The position numbers were made by a program, and so were the translations under genes. A stretch of DNA of 64,000 bases from Methylibium sp035476815 (lineage in GTDB: Bacteria; Pseudomonadota; Gammaproteobacteria; Burkholderiales; Burkholderiaceae_C). The DNA lies in assembly GCA_035476815.1 (NCBI GenBank), contig DATILD010000009.1, positions 68,830-132,829 of the forward strand. The letters are read 5' to 3'. Below are positions 35,406-42,988 of the stretch, piece after piece. Under the pieces are notes generated by a model. It searched no databases and had not been told where the DNA came from. It saw only the letters and a program-made list of their open reading frames with translations. The number at the start of each line of letters is the position of its first letter. Position 1 is the stretch's first letter.

Positions 35406-36755
35406 CTAGCGGTCGAGCAGGCAAGCGCGCTCGCGCAAGGCGCTGCGCAGGCGCTCGCGGGCCCCGGCGTCGGTCGCGACCTCGGCCCGAAACGTCTGCA
35501 GCAGCGACAGCACCTCGCGGTACGCGCCGCCCTCGGGCCGCAGCGCGCCGCGCCGCGCCAGCACCTTGGGCGGCGGGTCGACCGGCTTGCGCTGCGCGGT
35601 CGTGGTGAGCGCGTTGTAGCGCTGCCAGAGGCCGCGCTGGCTGCCGTCGAGGCCGGCGATGATCAGCAGACCCGTCGGCGCCGTGTCCAGCGCGCACAGG
35701 ATCAGATCCGGGCGGTTCGCCTGCAGCGCCGGCAGCAACCGCCAGACGTCACCGGTCCAGGACCGGGTGGCACGCGCGCGCAGCGCCTGCGCCGGATGGT
35801 TGGGAAAGACATCGTCGATGACGACCACGGTGCCCGGCCCGAGCACGCGCTCGACATGCATGAAGTCGCGCAGCGCGTACTCGAACAGGTGCATGCCGTC
35901 GATGAAGACGAAGTCCGGCGCGAGCGTCTTCAGCCGCTCGGCCTCGTCGTCGAAGAAGTCGTCGCTGCCCATGCGCAGCAGCGTGGTCGAAGCGGGCAGC
36001 TCGACCTGCAGCTCGGGCGCCGGGTCCACGCCCAGCGCCGGGCCGCGCGCGAGCCGCAGACTGCGGCCGAAGCGCACGCCGATCTCGAGGTAGGCGGCCG
36101 GCTGCAGCGCCTCGTGCAGATCGGCCAGCACCTCGAGGTAGGGCCGCGCGCCCTTCAGCGCCTCCTGTTCGGCATCGGCCGGCCACTGCGGCCGGTGCGG
36201 CGCCGGCGCCCAGCTGGCCGTGTGCGGCCGCGACTTCGGCTGCGCCGTCTTCGCGAACACGCCGACCAGGTCGTTCCACGGCCCGCGCTCGTCGTGCCGC
36301 AGATCGATCAGATGGCAGCCCGCGTGCTTGGCCAGCGCGCGGTAGGCGTCGGGGTAGTAGCGGTAGCAGTCGACCGGGTAGCGGTGGATCGGCCCGGCCG
36401 AGGGCGCGATCAGGAACAAGTAGCCGTCGGGCTTGAGCACCCGCACCATCTCGGCGAAGGCAAGCCAGAAGAACTCGCAGTGCTCGAGCATCTGCCCGGA
36501 GATCACGTAGTCGATCGACGCGTCCGCCAGCGGCAGGCGGTAGGGGTCCTCGAGCACCAGGTCCACGCCCTCGCCCGGCGCCAGGTCGGTGCCGAGGTAG
36601 CGCAGGCCGGGCACGCGGAACAGGTCGGCGTAGCTGCCGTTGACGTTGGCGCCGCCGACGTCGAGCACGGTGAGGCCTGCGCCGCCGGCCTGCAGGCGCG
36701 CGGCCGCGTAGCGGCGCACGCACCACTGCATGTTTTCGAGGGAACTGGGATGCAT
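35406..36755 (-). CDS. Tandem-domain SAM methyltransferase
   Basis: The 449-aa product contains two Rossmann-type methyltransferase units. The first (about 20-165) is a Methyltransf_11 type: LTVLDVGGANVNGSYADLF, DASIDYVISGQMLEHCEFFW. The second (about 190-340) is a Methyltransf_24 type: AAYLEIGVRFGRSLRLARG, LAPDFVFIDGMHLFEYALRD, GTVVVIDDVFP. I use the ATG at 36755 (MHPSSLENMQWCVRRY); the frame-extended start would eat the divergent region before the GH gene. Two methylations on one glycan is one reading; an inactive first domain is another. Confidence 0.8.
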   Translation of the reverse strand: MHPSSLENMQWCVRRYAAARLQAGGAGLTVLDVGGANVNGSYADLFRVPGLRYLGTDLAPGEGVDLVLEDPYRLPLADASIDYVISGQMLEHCEFFWLAFAEMVRVLKPDGYLFLIAPSAGPIHRYPVDCYRYYPDAYRALAKHAGCHLIDLRHDERGPWNDLVGVFAKTAQPKSRPHTASWAPAPHRPQWPADAEQEALKGARPYLEVLADLHEALQPAAYLEIGVRFGRSLRLARGPALGVDPAPELQVELPASTTLLRMGSDDFFDDEAERLKTLAPDFVFIDGMHLFEYALRDFMHVERVLGPGTVVVIDDVFPNHPAQALRARATRSWTGDVWRLLPALQANRPDLILCALDTAPTGLLIIAGLDGSQRGLWQRYNALTTTAQRKPVDPPPKVLARRGALRPEGGAYREVLSLLQTFRAEVATDAGARERLRSALRERACLLDR

Positions 36756-36865
36756 GTCGCGCGGGTGGGGCAGGCGGCGCAGTATCGCAAACACACGCCC
36801 TGTTGCGGGGTGGTGGTCGCGGCGCGACGTAGCATCGTCGCAGCCACGCACCGAAGGAGGCCGCC

Positions 36866-38638
36866 ATGCTCGCCCGACGCTCCTCGCAGGTTCCTGCCGC
36901 GATCGCCCGTGGCGTCGCGACGCTGCTGCTCGCGTTACTGGCCGGCAGCGCGGCGGCGCGCGAGTCGGCGGCCCGCGTCGACGCCGCGAGCGAGTTCAGC
37001 GTCGACCTGCGCCGGCCCGGCCCGACCTTGAACCTCGAGCTGCTCGGCAACGCGAGCCGGCTGCCGGCCCTGCTGGCGGTGAACTCCGGCGCGCTGCTGT
37101 CGTCGGGCCCGCGCAGCGGGCCGGGGCCGGACTTCTTCCGCAACCGCTACCCGCAGTACCGCCAGTTTCGCGTCGGCAACCTGTTCTTCGGCTACCAGTG
37201 CAGCGGCATGGACTTCGACGAGCTCGCGGTGCGCGCCTCCGACGGCCGCATCGAGTACCGCTTCGGCCAGACGCTCGACATGCTGCAGACGCTGGTGGCG
37301 GCCGGCATCAAGCCGCATCTCGCGCTCACCGGCACCCCGCGCGCGCTGGTGCCGCCCGGCGAGAAGCCGCTCGAGCACCCGGCCTACGGCTGCGTCAACG
37401 CGCCGGCGATCGACTGGTCGAAGACCCAGCCCCGCGAGCGCATGCCCGAGTGGTGGGCGCTGCAGGATGCCTTCTTCAAGGCGCTGGTCGCGCGCTTCGG
37501 CAAGGCCGAGCTGCAGGGCTGGACCTTCGCCACCTGGACCGAGCCGCTGAACCCGACCCGCAAGCTCGCCCACCTGGTGCTGCCCGAGGCGGTGGTGCGC
37601 GACGGGCGTCACGACGAGGCGGTGGCGACCCTGCTGGCCACGTCGATCGACGCCGCGATGACGCACGGCCTGCGCATCCGGCTCGGCAACATGGCCGGCC
37701 CGGTGGACAAGGAGTACCCGAAGCTGGTGCGGGAGATCGGCCGTTTCGCGCGCGGCAAGGACTATCTCGGCTACATCGAGGGCTACGCGATCAGCCGCTA
37801 CCGCACCAAGGCCGGCCAAGACATCGGCCAGCAGCTCGACGCCGCCTTCGCGCTGCTGTCGAACCCGGCCATGCCCGACAAGCCGCTGTTCATCGACGAG
37901 CTCGGCGACCTCGCCGGCGACGACGGCGTCGAGCCCTTCGCCGGCGCGGCCGGGCTGGATGGTGCGCGCTTCGTCGCCACCGCCCTCGAGCGCGTGGTCG
38001 CCCGGCAGGACGGCACGCCGCGCAGTCCGCGCAGCGTCGCGTTGTGGAGCGACCAGATCACCCCGCGGCCGCGTCACCTGTTCACCCAACCCGAGGCCTA
38101 TCTGCGCAGCGCGGCCAGCCACGTGACCAACATGTTCGCTTCGCTGCGCGGTCATGCGCGGCTGGTGGTCGACGGGCCGGCGCGGCTCGCGGTGGCGGGC
38201 ACCCGCGAGGGCCGGGTCAAGCTCATCCTGCTGGGTGCGCCGATGACGGCCGGCCTCGGCTCGCCACAGCCGCAGACCCGCGGCTTCGAACTCAAGGGCT
38301 TGCGGCCCAACGCCGCCTACTCGGTGACGCTCACCGAGGTCAGCCGGCTCCAAGGCAACCCGATTTCGGCCTTCCTCGGCGGCGCGCCCGGCCAGGGCCA
38401 GGACCGCAGCGGCCGGTTCGAGGTGCGTGGCGGCGAGTGGAAGCTGGCGTCGCCTTACTGGGAGTCCTGCTACTTCGACGAGGACGCCCGCTGCGCCTGG
38501 CGCGAGTCGGCCCGCCGCATCGAGGCCCCGCTGGTGCGCAGCAGCACGCTGCGCAGCGATGCCGCCGGGACGCTGCGGTCGTCGACGACGGTCGACGCGC
38601 CGGCGATCGTGATGATCGACGTGGCCCCGGCGCCCTGA
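36866..38638 (+). CDS. Secreted GH39-like glycoside hydrolase
   Basis: The 590-aa protein has a signal peptide (residues 1-31, AxA site GSAAA) and a clan GH-A-like TIM barrel resembling family 39 (beta-xylosidase, alpha-L-iduronidase). The acid/base glutamate is probably E226 in WTFATWTEPLN and the nucleophile E345 in LFIDELGD. The residue before E226 is Thr where clan A normally has Asn. GLRIRLGNMAGP and IEGYAISRYR fit barrel strands; a beta-sandwich tail follows from about 430. It has a strong ribosome binding site (AAGGAGG, 36854-36860). Probably trims or turns over the capsule in the periplasm or outside. Confidence 0.78.
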   Translation: MLARRSSQVPAAIARGVATLLLALLAGSAAARESAARVDAASEFSVDLRRPGPTLNLELLGNASRLPALLAVNSGALLSSGPRSGPGPDFFRNRYPQYRQFRVGNLFFGYQCSGMDFDELAVRASDGRIEYRFGQTLDMLQTLVAAGIKPHLALTGTPRALVPPGEKPLEHPAYGCVNAPAIDWSKTQPRERMPEWWALQDAFFKALVARFGKAELQGWTFATWTEPLNPTRKLAHLVLPEAVVRDGRHDEAVATLLATSIDAAMTHGLRIRLGNMAGPVDKEYPKLVREIGRFARGKDYLGYIEGYAISRYRTKAGQDIGQQLDAAFALLSNPAMPDKPLFIDELGDLAGDDGVEPFAGAAGLDGARFVATALERVVARQDGTPRSPRSVALWSDQITPRPRHLFTQPEAYLRSAASHVTNMFASLRGHARLVVDGPARLAVAGTREGRVKLILLGAPMTAGLGSPQPQTRGFELKGLRPNAAYSVTLTEVSRLQGNPISAFLGGAPGQGQDRSGRFEVRGGEWKLASPYWESCYFDEDARCAWRESARRIEAPLVRSSTLRSDAAGTLRSSTTVDAPAIVMIDVAPAP

Positions 38639-38644
38639 GCGGCC

Positions 38645-39013
38645 TCAGTCGGCCAGCTTGCGGCGCTTGAGCACCGAACGCAGCTGCTGCCAGCCCTGCA
38701 CCGCTTGGCCGGCGAGCTGGCGCGTGGCGTCGCTGTCCGGGGCCTCGGCGAACCACTGCGCAGCCTGTTCCAGGCGGTCGGCGAGGTTCCAGGCCGCATG
38801 CTCGGCATTGAGCTGCTGCAGCCGGTTCTGGCCGTCGAGCCAGCCCTGCACCTCGGCCAGCTCCGCGGCCGTCAGGGCCTGGCGCATGGCTTCGCTGATC
38901 TCGGGCTTGGCGCGCACCAGCCGGGCGACGATCGTGCCCTTGGCCTTCTTGGTGTCGGCGTCGTAGGTGGTGCGGATGACCTGGACGACGTTGTTGCGGG
39001 CACGGAAGTGCAT
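38645..39013 (-). CDS. Small conserved hypothetical protein
   Basis: I do not recognise a named family. The 122-aa product starts MHFRARNNVVQVIRTTYD, has a basic strand-like start (KKAKGTIVARLVRAKPEIS) and then mainly amphipathic helix (LTAAELAEVQGWLDGQNRLQQL; LADRLEQAAQWFAEAP), ending in a basic tail LRSVLKRRKLAD. The size, basic ends and the palindromic operator overlapping its promoter are compatible with an autoregulated DNA-binding protein, but no helix-turn-helix is clear. It is separated by about 100 bases from tauE on the same strand. Confidence 0.7.
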   Translation of the reverse strand: MHFRARNNVVQVIRTTYDADTKKAKGTIVARLVRAKPEISEAMRQALTAAELAEVQGWLDGQNRLQQLNAEHAAWNLADRLEQAAQWFAEAPDSDATRQLAGQAVQGWQQLRSVLKRRKLAD

Positions 39014-39049
39014 GGTCGGACTCGCTTTCTCGAAGGGAAAGAAGTCAGT

Positions 39050-39078
39050 ATATCTGGCAATATATTGCCAATACTATG
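39050..39078 (-). promoter_or_regulatory. Promoter with perfect palindromic operator
   Basis: An island of A/T in this GC-rich region holds the perfect 16-base palindrome TGGCAATATATTGCCA (39054-39069). On the minus strand it is followed directly by TATACT (39046-39051 on the plus axis), a good -10 box, about 32 bases before the ATG at 39013. The palindrome thus covers the -35/-10 spacer of the 38645 gene, the classic place for a repressor. The -35 itself is weak. Confidence 0.55.
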
Positions 39079-39116
39079 ACCCCGGAATCACCCTCCGGAA
39101 CCCCTCGCCCAGCGGC

Positions 39117-39902
39117 TCAGGCCACCGACAGCAACTTCACCGCCACCAGCGCCAGCACCACCGCGATCGCGCGCTGCACCCAGGCGCCGGGCATGCGCGC
39201 GCTCAGCAGCGAGCCGGCCACCACGCCCGGCAGCGAGCCGATCAGCAGGTTGCCGAGCAGGCCCCAGTCCACATTGCCCAGCCACAGGTGACCCAGGCCG
39301 GCGATCAGCGCCAGCGGGATCGCATGCGCGAGGTCGGTGCCGACCAGCAGCTTGGGCGTCAGCCGCAGCGGGTAGAGGTAGACCAGCAGCACCGTGCCCA
39401 GCGCGCCGGCGCCGATCGAGGTCAGCGTCACCAGCACGCCGAGCAGCACCCCGGTGGCCACCGTCAGCACCGGTTGCAGGTGCTTGAACTGGTCCGGCGT
39501 GCCGGTGCGCCAGCGGCGCCCCAGCGCGTGGAGCCGCTCCTTGAAGATCATGCCGCCGGCGGTGACCAGCAGCGCCACCGCGACCGCCGAGATCAGCAGA
39601 CCGCTCTTGATGCGCGCCGCGTCGGTCAGGTGCATCCACGCCAGCGTCGCCGCCGCGGCCGGCAGGCTGCCGTAGGCGAGCCGGCGCACGATGCGCCAGT
39701 CCACCGAGCCATGCTGGTGGTGCACGCCCACGCCGGCCAGCTTGGTGACGGAGGCGAACAGCAGGTCGGTGCCGATCGCGGTGTGCGGCGCCACGCCGAA
39801 CATCAGCACCAGGATCGGCGTCATCAGCGAGCCGCCGCCGACGCCGGTCAGACCGACGACCACGCCGACCAGCAAGCCGGCAACCGCGGTGATGACATCC
39901 AT
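39117..39902 (-). CDS. TauE/SafE family membrane exporter
   Basis: TauE/SafE (PF01925) proteins are inner-membrane carriers implicated in export of sulfite or organosulfur anions. The 261-aa product has about eight spans, with the repeated family motif in each half: LVGVVVGLTGVGGGSLMTPI near residue 10-30 and LVTLTSIGAGALGTVLLVY about 150-170, plus TAIGTDLLFASVTK and LVGTDLAHAIPLAL. The start is at 39902, 2 bases after cysQ on the same strand, so they should be one transcript; a link with sulfate/PAPS turnover is likely. Confidence 0.88.
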   Translation of the reverse strand: MDVITAVAGLLVGVVVGLTGVGGGSLMTPILVLMFGVAPHTAIGTDLLFASVTKLAGVGVHHQHGSVDWRIVRRLAYGSLPAAAATLAWMHLTDAARIKSGLLISAVAVALLVTAGGMIFKERLHALGRRWRTGTPDQFKHLQPVLTVATGVLLGVLVTLTSIGAGALGTVLLVYLYPLRLTPKLLVGTDLAHAIPLALIAGLGHLWLGNVDWGLLGNLLIGSLPGVVAGSLLSARMPGAWVQRAIAVVLALVAVKLLSVA

Positions 39903-39904
39903 GC

Positions 39905-40666
<762 letters not shown>

Positions 40667-40734
40667 GCCGGCAAATTACTTTAAAGCGCGGATATCATGT
40701 TAACCCTGAAAGTACCCGCCAGCCGCCTTGGACC

Positions 40735-41469
40735 GTGCCCGCCCCCAAACAGCCTGTTTCGCGCCTCAACGACCAGCGTCGTCGTGCGGTCGAGTTGCGC
40801 CTGGCCGGCCACAAGCTCGAGGCGATCCATGCCGAGACCGGCCTGAGCGTGCCGACCATCGTGCAGGCCTATGCCGCCTTCCGCGCGGGCGGCTGGACCG
40901 CCGTGCCGGTGCGCCGCGGCGCGGCGCGCTCCGGGCGGCAGCCGGCGCTGACGGCCGAACAGGAGGCCACGCTGCGTGCAGCGGTCACGACCTCGCCGCC
41001 GCCGACCGGGCTCGGCGCGCTGTGGTCGGCCGCCGCCGTCCAGTGTCATGCCGAAGCGGCGCTGGGCGTGACGCTGGCGCCGCGCTCGGTCGGCCGCTGC
41101 CTGGCGCGCTGGGGCCTGAAGCCGGCCCCGACCGCGCCCGGCCGTGGCGCCGGCCAGTTCCGCTGCTGGGCCGCCGGCACCCGGCTGCTGATGGCCCAGG
41201 ACGGCCGCGGCGCGCTGCGCTGGCGGCCGGTGGTCAGCGCCAGCGATGCCCAGGGCTGGATCGACCTGCTGCAGGGCCTGCTGGCCGAGTTCCCCGGCGA
41301 CTTGTCGGCGACACTCTCGGGTGTGCAGCTGCGGCGCGCGCCGCGGCTGGCCGACTGGGTCGCCGCCCAGGCGCCACGCCTGACGGCGAGCGGTGACGAC
41401 ATCGCCGAGCCGCCGCCCGCCCCCCCTTTCGTTTCCCCCGCGATCCCGCCGACCCGCCCCACGACATCG
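40735..41469 (+). CDS. Transposase-like helix-turn-helix region in frame with cysD
   Basis: The reading frame of cysD stays open about 800 bases upstream. This part, about 245 aa, is not a shadow: it has a homeodomain-like helix-turn-helix (RRRAVELRLAGHKLEAIHAE, then TGLSVPTIVQAYAAFRAGGW) and a second winged-helix-like unit (LGVTLAPRSVGRCLARWGLK) as in the N-terminal part of IS630-family transposases. No DDE catalytic core follows; instead there is a shorter ordered stretch (MAQDGRGALRWRPVVSASD) and a Pro-rich linker to the cysD ATG. I take GTG 40735 as the start; ATG 40657 would overlap the cysQ start. It may be an N-terminal domain of CysD or a regulator translated through it. Confidence 0.65.
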
Positions 41470-42381
41470 ATGGACACCCCCGCTCCCCTGACCCATTTGC
41501 AGCGCCTCGAGGCCGAGAGCATCCACATCCTGCGCGAGGTGGTCGCCGAGTGCGAGAACCCGGTGATGCTGTACTCGATCGGCAAGGACAGCGCCTGCAT
41601 GCTGCACCTGGCCAAGAAGGCCTTCTGGCCGGCGCCGCCGCCCTTCCCGCTGCTGCATGTCGACACGACGTGGAAGTTCCGCGACATGTACGCGATGCGC
41701 GAGCGCATGGCCAAGGAGATGGGCATGGAGCTGCTCGTCTACCAGAACCCCGAGGCGCAGGAACGCGGCATCAACCCCTTCACCCACGGCTCGCAGATCC
41801 ACACCGACATGTGGAAGACGCAGGGCCTGAAGCAGGCGCTCGACAAGTACGGCTTCGACGCGGCCTTCGGCGGCGCGCGCCGGGACGAGGAGAAGTCGCG
41901 CGCCAAGGAGCGCATCTTCTCGTTCCGCACCGCGCAGCACCGCTGGGACCCGAAGAACCAGCGCCCCGAGCTCTGGAAGCTCTACAACACCCGCCACCAC
42001 AAGGGCGAGTCGATCCGCGTGTTCCCGATCTCGAACTGGACCGAGCTGGACATCTGGCAGTACATCCACCTCGAGAACATCCCGATCGTGCCGCTGTACT
42101 TCTCGCGCGAGCGGCCGGTGGTCGAGCGCGACGGCGCGCTGATCATGGTTGACGACGAGCGCATGCCGCTCAAGCCGAACGAGGTGCCGATGATGAAGAA
42201 GGTGCGCTTCCGCACCCTCGGCTGCTACCCGCTGACCGGCGCGGTGGAGTCGGAGGCGGACACGCTGCCGGCCATCATCCAGGAGATGCTGCTGACCAAG
42301 ACCTCCGAGCGCCAGGGCCGCATGATCGACCACGACACGGCGGCGTCGATGGAGAAGAAGAAGCAGGAAGGGTATTTTTGA
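41470..42381 (+). CDS. cysD: Sulfate adenylyltransferase subunit 2
   Basis: CysD and CysN form ATP sulfurylase, making adenylyl sulfate (APS). From ATG 41470 the product is 303 aa, the usual length, with LTHLQRLEAESIHILREV at the start, the PP-loop-like YSIGKDSACMLHL (35-47), FGGARRDEEKSRAKERIFSF and RFRTLGCYPLTGAVES. There is no purine-rich ribosome binding site before this ATG, and the frame is open upstream into a helix-turn-helix domain, so the natural product may be longer. It is separated from cysNC by 607 bases of repeats. With no cysH/cysI present, the APS is probably meant for sulfation. Confidence 0.93.
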   Translation: MDTPAPLTHLQRLEAESIHILREVVAECENPVMLYSIGKDSACMLHLAKKAFWPAPPPFPLLHVDTTWKFRDMYAMRERMAKEMGMELLVYQNPEAQERGINPFTHGSQIHTDMWKTQGLKQALDKYGFDAAFGGARRDEEKSRAKERIFSFRTAQHRWDPKNQRPELWKLYNTRHHKGESIRVFPISNWTELDIWQYIHLENIPIVPLYFSRERPVVERDGALIMVDDERMPLKPNEVPMMKKVRFRTLGCYPLTGAVESEADTLPAIIQEMLLTKTSERQGRMIDHDTAASMEKKKQEGYF

Positions 42382-42404
42382 TGGGGCCGGCCGCCCGGTT
42401 GCCG

Positions 42405-42428
42405 TTCGCCCTGAGCTTGTCGAAGGGC
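42405..42428 (+). repeat. Dispersed palindromic repeat, family R4
   Basis: A 24-base sequence beginning TTCGCCCTGAGC and ending TTGTCGAAGGGC, 24 bases after the cysD stop. GCCCT and AGGGC ends pair around GAGCTTGTC. Close variants of this word are scattered between genes in many proteobacteria. Only one copy lies in this window. Confidence 0.6.
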
Positions 42429-42454
42429 CACTCCAGGCTCATGCACGCCCGGCC

Positions 42455-42676
42455 GGGGGCAGGTACCCGCCGGGGCTCCGACTGCCACGGCCTCGCCGTT
42501 GGCTCGGCTCCCCTGCGGTGCTCGCTCCGCGGGGGCGGCTGCGGTCGCTTCGCGCCGTCGCTGGACGCGACGACGCATAAATCGTCCTCGCCGGTCCGCC
42601 GAGATACGGCGGACTGCCCCCCGCTGCGCTGCGCTCCTCGGCGTGGGCAGAGTCGCCCCGGCGGGTACCTGCCCCC
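42455..42676 (+). repeat. Hairpin-ended intergenic element, family R3 copy A (222 bp)
   Basis: The ends are perfect 22-base inverted repeats (42455-42476, GGGGGCAGGTACCCGCCGGG..., and 42655-42676), and imperfect pairing continues inward for about 15 more bases. The core shares exact blocks with copy B in opposite orientation: 42533-42553 matches 42857-42877 (21 bases) and 42575-42590 matches 42820-42835 (16 bases). An inner hairpin GTCCGCCG-AGATA-CGGCGGAC lies at 42594-42614. No transposase is encoded; frames read across it are compositional only. It looks like a MITE-like or RNA-structured element. Confidence 0.72.
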
Positions 42677-42725
42677 GACCTCCGGACACACGGTGGTTCT
42701 CGTGGGGAACAGCCAATGCCACTTC

Positions 42726-42960
42726 AGGTCTGCGGGCGGGTCGGTGGCGGGGCGCCTGTGGGGCGGCGAGAAGCGCAGCGGCGCGAGGGGCAGTCCTTCG
42801 CGGATAGCGAAGGACCGAGCGAGGACGATTTATGCAGGGCCGCGTCCAGCGGCCGTGCGAAGCGACCGCAGCCGCCCTCGTGCCGCGAGCATCGCAGCGC
42901 AGTCGAGCCGCAGGCGAGACCGCCCCACCGAAGCCCCGACGCCGACCCGCCCGCAGACCT
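42726..42960 (-). repeat. Hairpin-ended intergenic element, family R3 copy B (235 bp)
   Basis: Copy B lies inverted to copy A, 49 bases away. Its ends, AGGTCTGCGGGCGGGTCGG (42726-42744) and the inverse (42942-42960), pair perfectly over 19 bases and with few mismatches over about 40, yet differ in sequence from the ends of copy A. The inner hairpin is GTCCTTCGC-GGATA-GCGAAGGAC (42793-42815), again a changed stem with kept GTCC/GGAC feet. Together with copy A it fills the 607-base gap (42382-42988) between cysD and cysNC; I see no gene in that gap. Confidence 0.72.
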
Positions 42961-42988
42961 CGCGCGCCGCTACAACGACAAACTGACC

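Noticed and set aside
33141..37031. Open frame of 1296 codons running over four genes
   Set aside because: It spans genes on both strands with excellent motifs in other frames and has no domain signal of its own.
40735..41469. Active IS630-type insertion sequence upstream of cysD
   Set aside because: Only the DNA-binding part resembles a transposase; there is no DDE core and no terminal inverted repeats.
42455..42676. Integron attC site or CRISPR unit
   Set aside because: Arms pair but there is no attC core-site pattern, no integrase, and no repeat-spacer periodicity.
42382..42988. Several open frames in the cysD-cysNC gap, including one fused to the cysNC start
   Set aside because: They read through the two R3 elements in several frames; translated sequence only reflects the repeat, with no family motif.
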